From Thioglobus_B sp964403565 (lineage in GTDB: Bacteria > Pseudomonadota > Gammaproteobacteria > PS1 > Pseudothioglobaceae), in the NCBI GenBank assembly GCA_964403565.1, contig CAYOFV010000002.1, positions 1 to 64,000 on the forward strand: 64,000 nucleotides of DNA, read 5' to 3'. Of this stretch, positions 43,452 to 51,836 are shown piece by piece. The translations under genes were made by a program, and so were the position numbers. The notes under the pieces are model-generated. The model did not search any database, was not told where the DNA came from, and saw nothing but the letters and a program-made list of their open reading frames with translations. Position 1 is the stretch's first letter; every line of letters begins with the position of its first letter.

Positions 43452-45709
43452 GGTGTAATTGTTACAGTATTAGGCGGTAGACAAACTTTATCTCCACATG
43501 CTTGAAGCTTTAATTCTAATGTTGGTGTAGTGTATTCGTCTGCCTTATTTATCAGTTCAAAACTAATTAGTGTTGTACCTTCGTAGACCGATATTTTTTC
43601 ATTTGAAAATCCTAATTTGACTAGCTTTCCTAGTGGGTATTTAATATTTTCTATGTTCCAATTAGGGTTGTTTGAAGTTATATTGGTTGCCACTAAAGAG
43701 TCTTGTAATGGCTTGTTGGAGTTGATGTGCCAAAGTGGTTTGGTATTTATTTCTACAATAATTTTATCATCCAAATCTTTGATTGTATTTATACGTACAC
43801 GACCTGAATAAACATATTGTGGATTAGACAATTCTCCATAGGTGTTGTTTGCAATACCTAGAATAAATGTAGAGTAATTGTATGGATCTTGGTTAATTCT
43901 ATTTGCAAAATATTCCAATAATTTTGACATTTGATCTGTATATTTTGCATCTTCAAGTCTATTATTTAACTTTGAAAAAATCTGATACATTAATGCATTT
44001 GCCGGTGTAATAGCACCATCATGTGCTACCTTATTGTTGGTATTTATGTATTTATTATTAACAGAAGTATAGAAACCAAAATTATCTTTATCCCAAAATT
44101 GTTGATTCATAATATCTACAAGTTCAACAGCTCTATTAATCCATACTTCGTCATTAGTTGTATCAAAAACAGTAATATATGCATCAGTTAAATAGGCGTA
44201 ATCTTCAAATAGTGCTTTGCCTACTGTTTGATTGTTAATAGCATATCTATTTAGTTTTTTATCTTTGTAAAAGTTATTATGTAGATAGTTAGCAAGCTCT
44301 AAACCAGAGTTTATATATTTAATTTCATTAAATATATTGCCTGCCTCAAGTAGAGATTTAAGTAATAAGGCATTCCAAGATAACAAGATTTTTTCATCAG
44401 TAAAAGGCCATTGTCTTTTCTCTCTCGCTGAATATAACTTATTGATAATTCTGTCAATTTGATTGTATTCACCTTCGTCAATACCATTAATATCAGAAAA
44501 ATGAATAATATATCTGTCTTCAAAATTTGTTGAATGGGATATGTCAAACCAAGATTTAAATAACTCTAATTCTTGGTTGTTAAGAGTGTTTTCCAACTCT
44601 TTTATACTCCAGGTAAAAAACCTACCTTCTTCATCTGCAGAATCTGCATCAGTTGCAGAGAAAAAACCATTGTTAGTACTTTGCATTTCTTTTAATACAT
44701 AATCAAGTGTCTGCATGGCTACACGCTTATATAAAGGTTTACGTGTGATTTGATATGCTAGAGCATAAACTCTAGACAGTTGAGCTTGGTTGTAAAGCAT
44801 TTTTTCAAAATGCGGAACTACCCATGAATTATCTATTGAATAGCGATGAAAACCACCTCCAACCACATCGTATAAACCACCACTTGCCATAGCCTCCAGA
44901 GTTAAATTAATTGCGTTTAATTTATCGGCACTTGGGTGGCGTTTTTGTTCATTTATTAATAATAACAATAAAGATTCTTGAGGAAACTTAGGTGCATTGC
45001 TAAAACCTCCTTCTAAATCATCAAAGTTAGACATTATTGCCTGCAATGATTTAGACACAATATCACTCTCTAATGCTTCATTGGGTGATGATGTTGAGTT
45101 TAATATTTTGTCTATTTTTCCTGCTTGATCAATAAGTTTTTCGTTTTCATTCTTCCATAGGCGTTGTATGTTTAAGAGTATTTTTATCAACTCTTTTTTG
45201 GTGAAATACACACCAGCAAAAAAAGCTCTACCATCAGGCATGAGTACAGCATTAAGTGGCCACCCACCATCACCATTTAATAATTGTGACACTTGCATAT
45301 AAGATGCATCAACATCTGGTCGAATCTCACGGTCAACTTTTATAGAAACAAAGTATTTGTTAAGAACTTGAGCCACATCGATATCATCAAAACTTTCCTC
45401 CTCCATAACGTGACACCAATGACAAGTTGCATATCCAATGGATATAAATATGGGTTTGTTTTCTTGCTTGGCCTTTTCGAATGCTTCGTCAGAAAAGCTA
45501 TACCAATTTACTGGATTATGAGCATGTTGTAGTAGATATGGCGATGATTCTAATATTAGATGATTTGTATATTTAGCATGATTGTTTTTATCAATATGTT
45601 TTGTTCTTGCTTTGTAGTTATCGCCTTTTTCAAAATATACTTGCTTTAAATCATCCATAGAGTGAGCCCATAGAATAGTTGGTAATATAAGTAAAAATAT
45701 TTTAAGCAT
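43448..45709 (-). CDS. Exported YyaL-like (DUF255 thioredoxin + glycan-hydrolase-like) protein fused to a DsbD-alpha-like domain
   Basis: This 753-residue protein has a signal peptide (about 1-16), a DUF255/YyaL thioredoxin-like domain (about 48-210) and an alpha/alpha-barrel region (about 225-620) with GGFHRYSIDNSWVVPHFEKM. The thioredoxin motif is ATCHWCHVMEEESFDD (Cys96, Cys99). The last about 115 residues differ from normal YyaL. SGRVRINTIKDLDDKI ... PLWHINSNKPL ... LQACGDKVCLPP looks like the N-terminal domain of DsbD, whose CxxxxxC pair ends in a similar CYPPE segment. The fusion and export suggest a periplasmic thiol-redox role. It is last in the leuC-leuD-ruvA strand. Confidence 0.8.
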   Translation of the reverse strand: MLKIFLLILPTILWAHSMDDLKQVYFEKGDNYKARTKHIDKNNHAKYTNHLILESSPYLLQHAHNPVNWYSFSDEAFEKAKQENKPIFISIGYATCHWCHVMEEESFDDIDVAQVLNKYFVSIKVDREIRPDVDASYMQVSQLLNGDGGWPLNAVLMPDGRAFFAGVYFTKKELIKILLNIQRLWKNENEKLIDQAGKIDKILNSTSSPNEALESDIVSKSLQAIMSNFDDLEGGFSNAPKFPQESLLLLLINEQKRHPSADKLNAINLTLEAMASGGLYDVVGGGFHRYSIDNSWVVPHFEKMLYNQAQLSRVYALAYQITRKPLYKRVAMQTLDYVLKEMQSTNNGFFSATDADSADEEGRFFTWSIKELENTLNNQELELFKSWFDISHSTNFEDRYIIHFSDINGIDEGEYNQIDRIINKLYSAREKRQWPFTDEKILLSWNALLLKSLLEAGNIFNEIKYINSGLELANYLHNNFYKDKKLNRYAINNQTVGKALFEDYAYLTDAYITVFDTTNDEVWINRAVELVDIMNQQFWDKDNFGFYTSVNNKYINTNNKVAHDGAITPANALMYQIFSKLNNRLEDAKYTDQMSKLLEYFANRINQDPYNYSTFILGIANNTYGELSNPQYVYSGRVRINTIKDLDDKIIVEINTKPLWHINSNKPLQDSLVATNITSNNPNWNIENIKYPLGKLVKLGFSNEKISVYEGTTLISFELINKADEYTTPTLELKLQACGDKVCLPPNTVTITP

Positions 45710-45744
45710 GCTTTGATTATAGCAAGCTTGTAGTTTGTGAGGAT

Positions 45745-46335
45745 TTACTTATTTTGTAGCGCTTGACGAATAAGTTCTTCTGTAGATAGAGAGTCATCAT
45801 TAATTGCACTTAACATTTTCTCAGCCTCTTTAACTTTAAATCCTAAGGCTTGTAGGGCGCTTAATGCTTTTTGGGTATTAGGGTTAATACTTACACTTGA
45901 AGTGATAGTTTGATTATTGGAGCTAGAAAGTTCTAGTTTTGCAAGACGGTCTTTAAGTTCTACAATAAGCTTTTGAGCGGTTTTTTTACCAATACCAGGT
46001 GTTTTTGCAAGCAGGGCATCATCTTCGTTTGCCACTGCGTTCATAAGTGATGCCACATTAAGATGTGACAAAATTGCCAAGGCAACTTTAGGGCCAACAC
46101 CATTTACTCTAATTAGTTCGCGAAATAAGGTTTTTTCATCTTTAGATATAAATCCATATAGGGTTTGTGCATCTTCCTTGACGTGAAAATGTGTATGAAG
46201 CGATACACTACTCTCATTGCCCATTTCGTAAAAACTAGACATAGGACATAATATTTCATAACCAATGCCACCTACCTCAAGTAAGATCTCAGGTGGATTT
46301 TTCTCTAATATTTTTCCGCTTAGCTTTCCAATCAT
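45745..46335 (-). CDS. ruvA: Holliday junction DNA helicase subunit RuvA
   Basis: RuvA (196 residues) binds four-way junctions and loads RuvB. Domain I starts MIGKLSGKILEKNPPEILLEVGGIGYE. Domain II has two helix-hairpin-helix motifs (LIRVNGVGPKVALAIL and AKTPGIGKKTAQKLIVELKD). Domain III (NPNTQKALSALQALGFKVKEAEKML) contacts RuvB. ruvC and ruvB are not adjacent, which is unusual for gammaproteobacteria. It lies between leuD and the YyaL-like gene. Confidence 0.95.
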   Translation of the reverse strand: MIGKLSGKILEKNPPEILLEVGGIGYEILCPMSSFYEMGNESSVSLHTHFHVKEDAQTLYGFISKDEKTLFRELIRVNGVGPKVALAILSHLNVASLMNAVANEDDALLAKTPGIGKKTAQKLIVELKDRLAKLELSSSNNQTITSSVSINPNTQKALSALQALGFKVKEAEKMLSAINDDSLSTEELIRQALQNK

Positions 46336-46375
46336 TCTTTTATATTTTTGAACGTATATTTATTGTATTTTAAGG

Positions 46376-46993
46376 TTATTTTAACCATGAGTACTTTTGA
46401 AAATACCCATCTTCAAATGCTTTGATTTTATCCTTGTTTTGCAGGGTTAATCCAATATCATCAAGACCATTTAACAATCTACGTTTGCGCTCTGAGTCAA
46501 CCTCAAAGTTAAAGGTTTTGTCTCCCATAGTTATAGTTTGAGTTTCAAGATCAATGGTTATTTCATTATTAAATGCAAATAATTCATCCATAGTCTCATT
46601 ACTTTGAACGATAGGCAGTATGCCGTTTTTAAAACAATTGTTGTAAAAAATATCTGCAAAACTCGGTGCAATAATAGCTCTAAAGCCAAAATCTTCTAGC
46701 GCCCATGGAGCATGTTCACGTGATGATCCACAGCCAAAGTTTTCACGTGCAAGTAGAATTTGAGCATTTTTGTACTCTTGTTGGTTTAATACAAATTCTG
46801 GATTTATCGGACGTTTTGAATTATCCATTCCAGGCTCTCCATGATCAAGATAACGCCATTCATCAAATAAGTTTGGTCCAAATCCAGAGCGCTTAATTGA
46901 TTTTAAAAATTGCTTAGGAATGATGGCATCGGTATCGACATTAGCACGATCAAGCGGAGCAGCAATTGAGGTTAATGATGTGAATTTTTCCAT
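46376..46993 (-). CDS. leuD: 3-isopropylmalate dehydratase small subunit
   Basis: LeuD (205 residues) forms the isopropylmalate isomerase with LeuC in leucine synthesis. Motifs include PLDRANVDTDAIIPKQFLKS, ARENFGCGSSREHAPWAL and FADIFYNNCFKNGILPI, all standard for the aconitase swivel domain. It starts 6 bp after leuC ends, so the two are co-transcribed. leuA and leuB are not in the window. Confidence 0.96.
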   Translation of the reverse strand: MEKFTSLTSIAAPLDRANVDTDAIIPKQFLKSIKRSGFGPNLFDEWRYLDHGEPGMDNSKRPINPEFVLNQQEYKNAQILLARENFGCGSSREHAPWALEDFGFRAIIAPSFADIFYNNCFKNGILPIVQSNETMDELFAFNNEITIDLETQTITMGDKTFNFEVDSERKRRLLNGLDDIGLTLQNKDKIKAFEDGYFQKYSWLK

Positions 46994-46999
46994 AATATA

Positions 47000-48400
47000 T
47001 TATTTCACCTCCGAAAAATGACCAGCAATAGCACTTGCTGCAGCAATGGCTGGACTAACTAAGTGAGTGTATGATCCTTGACCTTGTCTGCCTTCAAAGT
47101 TTCTGTTTGAAGTTGAGGCGCATCTTTCCCCCACTTCGAGTTTATCGGCATTCATTGCTAAGCACATTGAACATCCAGCTTCGCGCCATTCAAACCCACT
47201 ATTAGTAAATATTTTATCTAAACCTTCTTCTTCTGCTTGTTTTTTAATTAATCCAGATCCTGGCACTGCAAGAGCTAGTTTGATATTATCTGCGATATGC
47301 TTGCCTTCAAGTACTTTTGCTGCAGCTCGTAGATCTTCAATTCTGGAGTTGGTGCATGAGCCGATAAATACTTTATCTATTGCAACGGTATTAATTTTTG
47401 TATCAGCATCAAGGTGAATATATTTAAGTGCATTTCTTATACTTTCAGCTTTAACTGGGTCAGATTCATTTTCAGGGTTTGGAGTAACTCCGTCAATTGC
47501 AATTACCATTTCTGGAGATGTACCCCAAGTAACCTGAGGTTTTATATCTTTAGCGTTAAAACAAATTACCTTATCGAAATTAGCATCTACATCAGAATGA
47601 AGAGTGTTCCAATATTCTACAGCCTTATCCCAGTTATCTCCAGTTGGAGCCATAGGCTTGCCTTTAACATACTCTATAGTTTTATTATCCACTGCAACCA
47701 TTCCTGCGCGAGAGCCTGCCTCAATTGCCATATTGCATAGTGTCATTCTACCTTCAACTGATAGACTTTCAATTGCAGGTCCTGCAAACTCCATTGCATA
47801 TCCAGTGCCACCAGCTGTACCGATTTGTCCAATAACGTATAACGCCACATCTTTAGCGCTAACATTGTCTTGCAAGTCGCCATCAATTTGAATTTTCATA
47901 TTTTTTGACTTTGCTTGCCATAGGCATCCTGTTGCTAAAACATGCTCAACTTCACTTGTACCAATTCCAAATGCTAGAGCTCCAAGAGCACCGTGGGTAG
48001 AAGTATGTGAATCACCACAAACAATACTCATACCAGGTAGAGTTGCCCCTTGTTCAGGGCCGACAACATGCACAATACCTTGACGCACATCGTTCATTTT
48101 TATTTCTTCAATTGCAAACTCATCACAGTTTTTATCTAGGGTTTGGATTTGTAATTTAGAGATTGGATCTTTAATAGCTTCAACACCTGCAGATCTATCA
48201 GTTGTAGGTACGTTATGATCTGGAACTGCCAAATTAGCTTCTAGTCTCCATGGTTTTCTATTGGCTAACTCTAATCCTTCAAATGCTTGAGGCGATGTAA
48301 CTTCATGAATAAGTTGTCTATCAATATAAAGTAGATGGTTGTTATCATCGTTAAAAACACTATGTGCTGAAAATAATTTGTCGTAAAGTGTTTGTGCCAT
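47000..48400 (-). CDS. leuC: 3-isopropylmalate dehydratase large subunit
   Basis: LeuC (466 residues) carries the [4Fe-4S] cluster. The ligands are in FIGSCTNSRIEDLRAA (first Cys) and EAGCSMCLAMNAD (second and third Cys). TLYDKLFSAHSV, SIVCGDSHTSTHGALGALAFGIGTS and the SNRNFEGRQGQG block are also present. It isomerises 2-isopropylmalate to 3-isopropylmalate with LeuD. The gene is divergent from the AsnO-like gene, with a 62-bp gap containing TAGTCC/GGACTA. Confidence 0.97.
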   Translation of the reverse strand: MAQTLYDKLFSAHSVFNDDNNHLLYIDRQLIHEVTSPQAFEGLELANRKPWRLEANLAVPDHNVPTTDRSAGVEAIKDPISKLQIQTLDKNCDEFAIEEIKMNDVRQGIVHVVGPEQGATLPGMSIVCGDSHTSTHGALGALAFGIGTSEVEHVLATGCLWQAKSKNMKIQIDGDLQDNVSAKDVALYVIGQIGTAGGTGYAMEFAGPAIESLSVEGRMTLCNMAIEAGSRAGMVAVDNKTIEYVKGKPMAPTGDNWDKAVEYWNTLHSDVDANFDKVICFNAKDIKPQVTWGTSPEMVIAIDGVTPNPENESDPVKAESIRNALKYIHLDADTKINTVAIDKVFIGSCTNSRIEDLRAAAKVLEGKHIADNIKLALAVPGSGLIKKQAEEEGLDKIFTNSGFEWREAGCSMCLAMNADKLEVGERCASTSNRNFEGRQGQGSYTHLVSPAIAAASAIAGHFSEVK

Positions 48401-48407
48401 TAATCAC

Positions 48408-48432
48408 TAGTCCTACTGATAAAATGGGACTA
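48408..48432. promoter_or_regulatory. Inverted repeat in the leuC / asnO divergent gap
   Basis: TAGTCC (48408-48413) pairs with GGACTA (48427-48432) across a 13-nt loop. It could be an operator or a leader hairpin for the plus-strand gene. The evidence is a motif only. Confidence 0.35.
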
Positions 48433-48462
48433 TTTTACCTCATACAAACAGCGGTTATTTAT

Positions 48463-50235
48463 ATGTGCGGAATTTGTGGACAGTTAAGGTTTGATTTAAC
48501 AGTAGTTAAAACCAATGACCTTGAAAACATGATGGCAAAGATTGCTCGCCGTGGTCCAGATGACAAAGGTCTTTGGATTAACAATAATGTTGGCTTTGGT
48601 CATAGACGCCTGTCAATTATTGATTTGTCAAACCATGCACACCAGCCCATGCAGGATGATGAGCTTGGCTTGGTTTTGGTTTTTAATGGCACTATATATA
48701 ACTACAAAACACTTCGCGTTAATCTAATTGAAAAAGGTTATAAGTTTTTTTCATCTTCGGATACTGAGGTAATTCTTAAAGCTTTCCACCACTGGGGTGA
48801 AGATTGTGTCTACCATCTTGATGGTATGTTTGCATTTTGTATTTGGGATCAGAAACAAGATAAGCTTTTTGTAGCTCGTGACCGCATGGGTATTAAACCC
48901 TTATATTATAGTTTTGACAACAATCATTTTAGTTTTGCTTCAAATACACAGGCTTTGTTAGAGCTTGGGGTGGATAAATCTATTAACAAGGTGGCATTGC
49001 AACAACAACTATCCCTGCATGCTGTTGTGCCTGCGCCAAATACAATTATAAATGGTATTAAAAAGGTAAAACCAGCCACAACCCTAAGCATTAATAGCTC
49101 GGGCGATATTAAAGAAAAGACATACTGGCAGCCAAAAGCTGTGCGTCCAGAGATAGCTTTATCTGCTGATGAGTATATTGAAAAAACTCATGAATTACTA
49201 ACTGATGCAGTACTAAAAAGAATGGATGCTGCAGATGTGCCAATTGGTGTTTTACTCTCGGGTGGTCTTGATTCGTCATTATTGGTAGGACTTTTAAGTG
49301 AAGCAGGGCATAAAGACATTCGTACATTTTCTATAGGTTTTGAAGATATTGACGATGAAGTCGGTTCAGAATTTATTTATTCAGATCAAATAGTTGATAA
49401 ATTTAAAACTACACACAATAAATACACTATAAACAACTCTGCAGTATTACCACGTCTTGGTGAAGCTGTTGCTAATATGGCTGAGCCAATGGTTGGTCAA
49501 GACGCTGTGGCTTTTTACCTATTATCAGAACAGGTTTCAAAACATATCAAAGTAGTATTATCTGGCCAAGGTGCTGATGAAGCATTTGCTGGATATTTTT
49601 GGTATCCACGTATGCACTCTGAAACTGGCACAGAATACGAAAGATTTGCTAAACACTATGTTGATAGGCCATATGATGAATACTTACAAACCATAAATAC
49701 TAATTATCAAAGCGAAAACCACACTGAAGCATGGCTTAATAAACAGTTTGCTAAAGATAATGCCTCGGAGTTTATGGATAAAGTGTTTAGAACTGATATT
49801 ACTAGACTTATTGTAGATGATCCAGTTAAGAGGGTTGATAATATGACTATGTCTTGGGGTTTGGAGGCACGCGTACCGTTTATGGATTACAAACTAGTAG
49901 AGCATGCACTTAGCATTCCTCCTAATCTTAAAATGCAAGAAGAGGGTAAACATCCACTCAAACAAATATCCAGAGGATTGTTGCCAGATAGTGTTATAGA
50001 TCGTAAGAAAGGTTATTTTCCAATGCCAGCGCTTAAATACGTACGTGGAGAATTTTTAGATTTTATGCGTGATATATTAAAATCTAGTAGCTGTATTAAT
50101 CGCGGTATATATAATCAAAATTTTGTTAATAAGGTAATTGATAGACCAGAGGAATATATGACAGCACTTAATGGATCACGATTGTGGCATTTGGCTCTTC
50201 TAGAATACTGGTTGCAAATTAATATAGATGCTTAA
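48463..50235 (+). CDS. AsnB-like amidotransferase, best match N-acetylglutaminylglutamine amidotransferase (AsnO)
   Basis: I set the start at ATG 48463 so that Cys2 (MCGICGQLRF) is the N-terminal glutaminase nucleophile; the open frame upstream is not family-like. The product is 590 residues: a class II glutaminase domain (2-210) and an asparagine-synthetase domain with the PP-loop VLLSGGLDSSLLVGLL. Length and the C-terminal run GEFLDFMRDILKS ... LNGSRLWHLALLEYWLQ resemble the NAGGN-forming AsnO of osmoprotectant synthesis more than AsnB. The usual partner, the Ngg synthetase, is not adjacent; rnhA follows after 2 bp. General asparagine synthetase remains possible. Confidence 0.75.
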   Translation: MCGICGQLRFDLTVVKTNDLENMMAKIARRGPDDKGLWINNNVGFGHRRLSIIDLSNHAHQPMQDDELGLVLVFNGTIYNYKTLRVNLIEKGYKFFSSSDTEVILKAFHHWGEDCVYHLDGMFAFCIWDQKQDKLFVARDRMGIKPLYYSFDNNHFSFASNTQALLELGVDKSINKVALQQQLSLHAVVPAPNTIINGIKKVKPATTLSINSSGDIKEKTYWQPKAVRPEIALSADEYIEKTHELLTDAVLKRMDAADVPIGVLLSGGLDSSLLVGLLSEAGHKDIRTFSIGFEDIDDEVGSEFIYSDQIVDKFKTTHNKYTINNSAVLPRLGEAVANMAEPMVGQDAVAFYLLSEQVSKHIKVVLSGQGADEAFAGYFWYPRMHSETGTEYERFAKHYVDRPYDEYLQTINTNYQSENHTEAWLNKQFAKDNASEFMDKVFRTDITRLIVDDPVKRVDNMTMSWGLEARVPFMDYKLVEHALSIPPNLKMQEEGKHPLKQISRGLLPDSVIDRKKGYFPMPALKYVRGEFLDFMRDILKSSSCINRGIYNQNFVNKVIDRPEEYMTALNGSRLWHLALLEYWLQINIDA

Positions 50236-50237
50236 TT

Positions 50238-50681
50238 ATGAGTAAAGAAAAAATAATTATCTACACTGATGGTGGTTGCAGAGGCAATCCTGGTATTGGC
50301 GGTTGGGGAGTTTGGTTACGTTATGGCGATCATGACAAAAAATTAAATGGTGGCGAAAAAGAAACTACTAATAATCGTATGGAACTCACTGCAGCAATTA
50401 AAGCGCTTGAGGCGTTAAAGTACAATAATATCTCAATTGAACTCTATACAGATTCAAAATATGTAATGAGTGGCATTAACGAATGGATTAGCAATTGGAA
50501 GGCTAAAGGCTGGAAAACCTCCAATAAAAAACCTGTTAAAAATGTTGATTTATGGCAAAGATTAGATGATTTAAATACTAAGCATAATGTAGACTGGCAC
50601 TGGGTTAAAGGCCATAGTGGTAATGAAGGTAATGAGATGGCAGATGAGTTGGCTAATTTAGCAATGGATAGTATTAGTTAG
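50238..50681 (+). CDS. rnhA: Ribonuclease HI
   Basis: RNase HI (147 residues) cuts the RNA of RNA-DNA hybrids. All four carboxylates are visible: Asp in IYTDGGCRGNPG, Glu in RMELTAAIKAL, Asp in LYTDSKYVMSG and Asp in NEMADELANLA. The conserved His is in VKGHSGNEGN. The basic handle region (WISNWKAKGWKTSNKKPVKN) is present. It starts 2 bp after the AsnO-like gene. Confidence 0.97.
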   Translation: MSKEKIIIYTDGGCRGNPGIGGWGVWLRYGDHDKKLNGGEKETTNNRMELTAAIKALEALKYNNISIELYTDSKYVMSGINEWISNWKAKGWKTSNKKPVKNVDLWQRLDDLNTKHNVDWHWVKGHSGNEGNEMADELANLAMDSIS

Positions 50682-50747
50682 GTAAATATTACAGTTAAAT
50701 TTAATACCAATTAGAATATTATAATATTTAAATAGTTTAAAAAAAGC

Positions 50748-50775
50748 TTGCAAAGCGGTCTATAGATGGTATAAA
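50748..50775 (+). promoter_or_regulatory. Promoter of the small exported acidic protein
   Basis: TTGCAA (50748-50753) and TATAAA (50770-50775) with 16-bp spacing, about 42 bp before the GTG start. An AT-rich dyad AATATTATAATATT lies further upstream. Confidence 0.5.
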
Positions 50776-50816
50776 TATAGTTTTTGACTAATATCAACAA
50801 GAAGGAGAGAAATACA

Positions 50817-51047
50817 GTGAAAAAACTAGCATTATTATTCGGTTTATTATTGTCAATGTCATCATTTGCACATCAGGATGGCGAAAATGTAGCACCACTT
50901 GGTGCTGATGCGACTGAGGCGCAAAAGCAACTTGTTCGTGACGGTGCACAGGATGCATGTGGCGAAAAAGAAGAAGATGAAAAAGAAGAATGCGTTATGG
51001 ATTTTTACGCTAATCACAACTTGCAAGAAGAGCCAAGCTGCGACTAG
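50817..51047 (+). CDS. Small exported acidic protein with three Cys, unknown function
   Basis: I prefer the GTG at 50817, preceded by a strong SD (AAGGAGAG), over the ATG at 50784, which lacks one. The product is 76 residues with a signal peptide (MKKLALLFGLLLSMSSFA, cut before HQDG). The mature part is very acidic with Cys in QDACGEKEEDEKEE, then Cys-Val-Met, and a last Cys near the end (EEPSCD). No family was recognised. Acidic Cys-containing periplasmic peptides can bind metal or form disulfides; either is inference. Two hairpins follow, then the first rhodanese. Confidence 0.7.
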   Translation: MKKLALLFGLLLSMSSFAHQDGENVAPLGADATEAQKQLVRDGAQDACGEKEEDEKEECVMDFYANHNLQEEPSCD

Positions 51048-51060
51048 TAACAAGAATTTG

Positions 51061-51113
51061 TAATCTCCACGGGGGAGGTTATAAGTAACAACTCAATAAA
51101 GAGTTATTTTTTA
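51061..51113 (+). terminator. Hairpin and terminator after the small acidic protein
   Basis: AATCTCC/GGAGGTT (51062-51080) is followed by AACTC/GAGTT (51090-51105) and ATTTTTT. The second looks like a weak rho-independent terminator or attenuator in front of the rhodanese gene. Confidence 0.5.
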
Positions 51114-51136
51114 TATATATAAAAGAGGAGAGAAGT

Positions 51137-51781
51137 ATGAAATTTCAAACATTAGTAGTAAGTACAGCTGTAGCAGCTGTATTATCAACATCATCAGCTT
51201 TTGCTGGTGAAAAAGCATCTGGTAAAGCAGTAGGTATCGTTAAAGGTGTTATGGAAGTTGCGGGTATTTCACGTAACCAAGATAACAAAGCAACAATTGA
51301 TCCTGCATTTGCTAAGACATCTCGTCCATGTCCTCCGTTCTGTATCCAGCCAACTGCACCGTTCGCGCCTGCAGCTGTTGACACAGTAACTGAGCTAGAC
51401 GTTATCCATGCAGCTCGTGATGCAGCAGGTGGCGACACTTCTGTATTAGTAGTTGATGCTCGTACTCCGGGTTGGGTTAAGAAAGGCACAATCCCACATT
51501 CAGTTAACGTTCCATTTACTAAGCTAAACTCTAAGGCTCTTGCTAAAGATCCTATGGCTGTTGTAGAAATCTTAACTGGTCAGTTTGGTGTTAAGGACCT
51601 TGATGGTGTGCTAGATTACAACAATGCTAAGACTTTATACCTATTCTGTAATGGTTCATGGTGTGGTCAGTCTCCAGCTTCAATTAGAGCACTATTAACT
51701 ATGGGTTATCCTGAGAACAAGATTAAGTACTACCGTGGTGGTATGAACGCTTGGAAATCTCTAGGCTTAACAACTAAGTAA
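51137..51781 (+). CDS. Exported rhodanese-domain protein, paralogue 1
   Basis: The 214-residue protein has a signal peptide (about 1-23, ending SAFA). A short region with SRPCPPFCIQP (Cys65, Cys69) is followed by a rhodanese domain (about 84-212): VVDARTPGWVKKGTIPHSVN, the active-site loop LFCNGSWCGQSP (Cys171, Cys176) and YYRGGMNAWKSLG. Rhodaneses transfer sulfane sulfur; a periplasmic copy would suit a sulfur oxidiser, but substrate is unknown. Strong SD (AGAGGAGAG) and biased codons suggest high expression. A close paralogue follows after a terminator. Confidence 0.85.
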   Translation: MKFQTLVVSTAVAAVLSTSSAFAGEKASGKAVGIVKGVMEVAGISRNQDNKATIDPAFAKTSRPCPPFCIQPTAPFAPAAVDTVTELDVIHAARDAAGGDTSVLVVDARTPGWVKKGTIPHSVNVPFTKLNSKALAKDPMAVVEILTGQFGVKDLDGVLDYNNAKTLYLFCNGSWCGQSPASIRALLTMGYPENKIKYYRGGMNAWKSLGLTTK

Positions 51782-51789
51782 TTAATTCT

Positions 51790-51820
51790 AAAAGGTACTC
51801 ATTAATTTGAGTACCTTTTT
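51790..51820 (+). terminator. Terminator between the two rhodanese genes
   Basis: AAAAGGTACTC (51790-51800) pairs with GAGTACCTTTT (51809-51819) over an 8-nt loop, followed by T. It should set the ratio of the two paralogues. Confidence 0.8.
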
Positions 51821-51836
51821 AATCGAGGAGATAATT

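Noticed and set aside
48364..48462. 33-residue N-terminal extension of the AsnO-like protein
   Set aside because: It would hide the catalytic Cys that must be residue 2, and it overlaps the leuC start on the other strand. ATG 48463 fits the family.
51807..51836. Ten-residue extension of rhodanese paralogue 2
   Set aside because: It starts inside the terminator of the first paralogue, and a good SD precedes ATG 51837, which begins a normal signal peptide.
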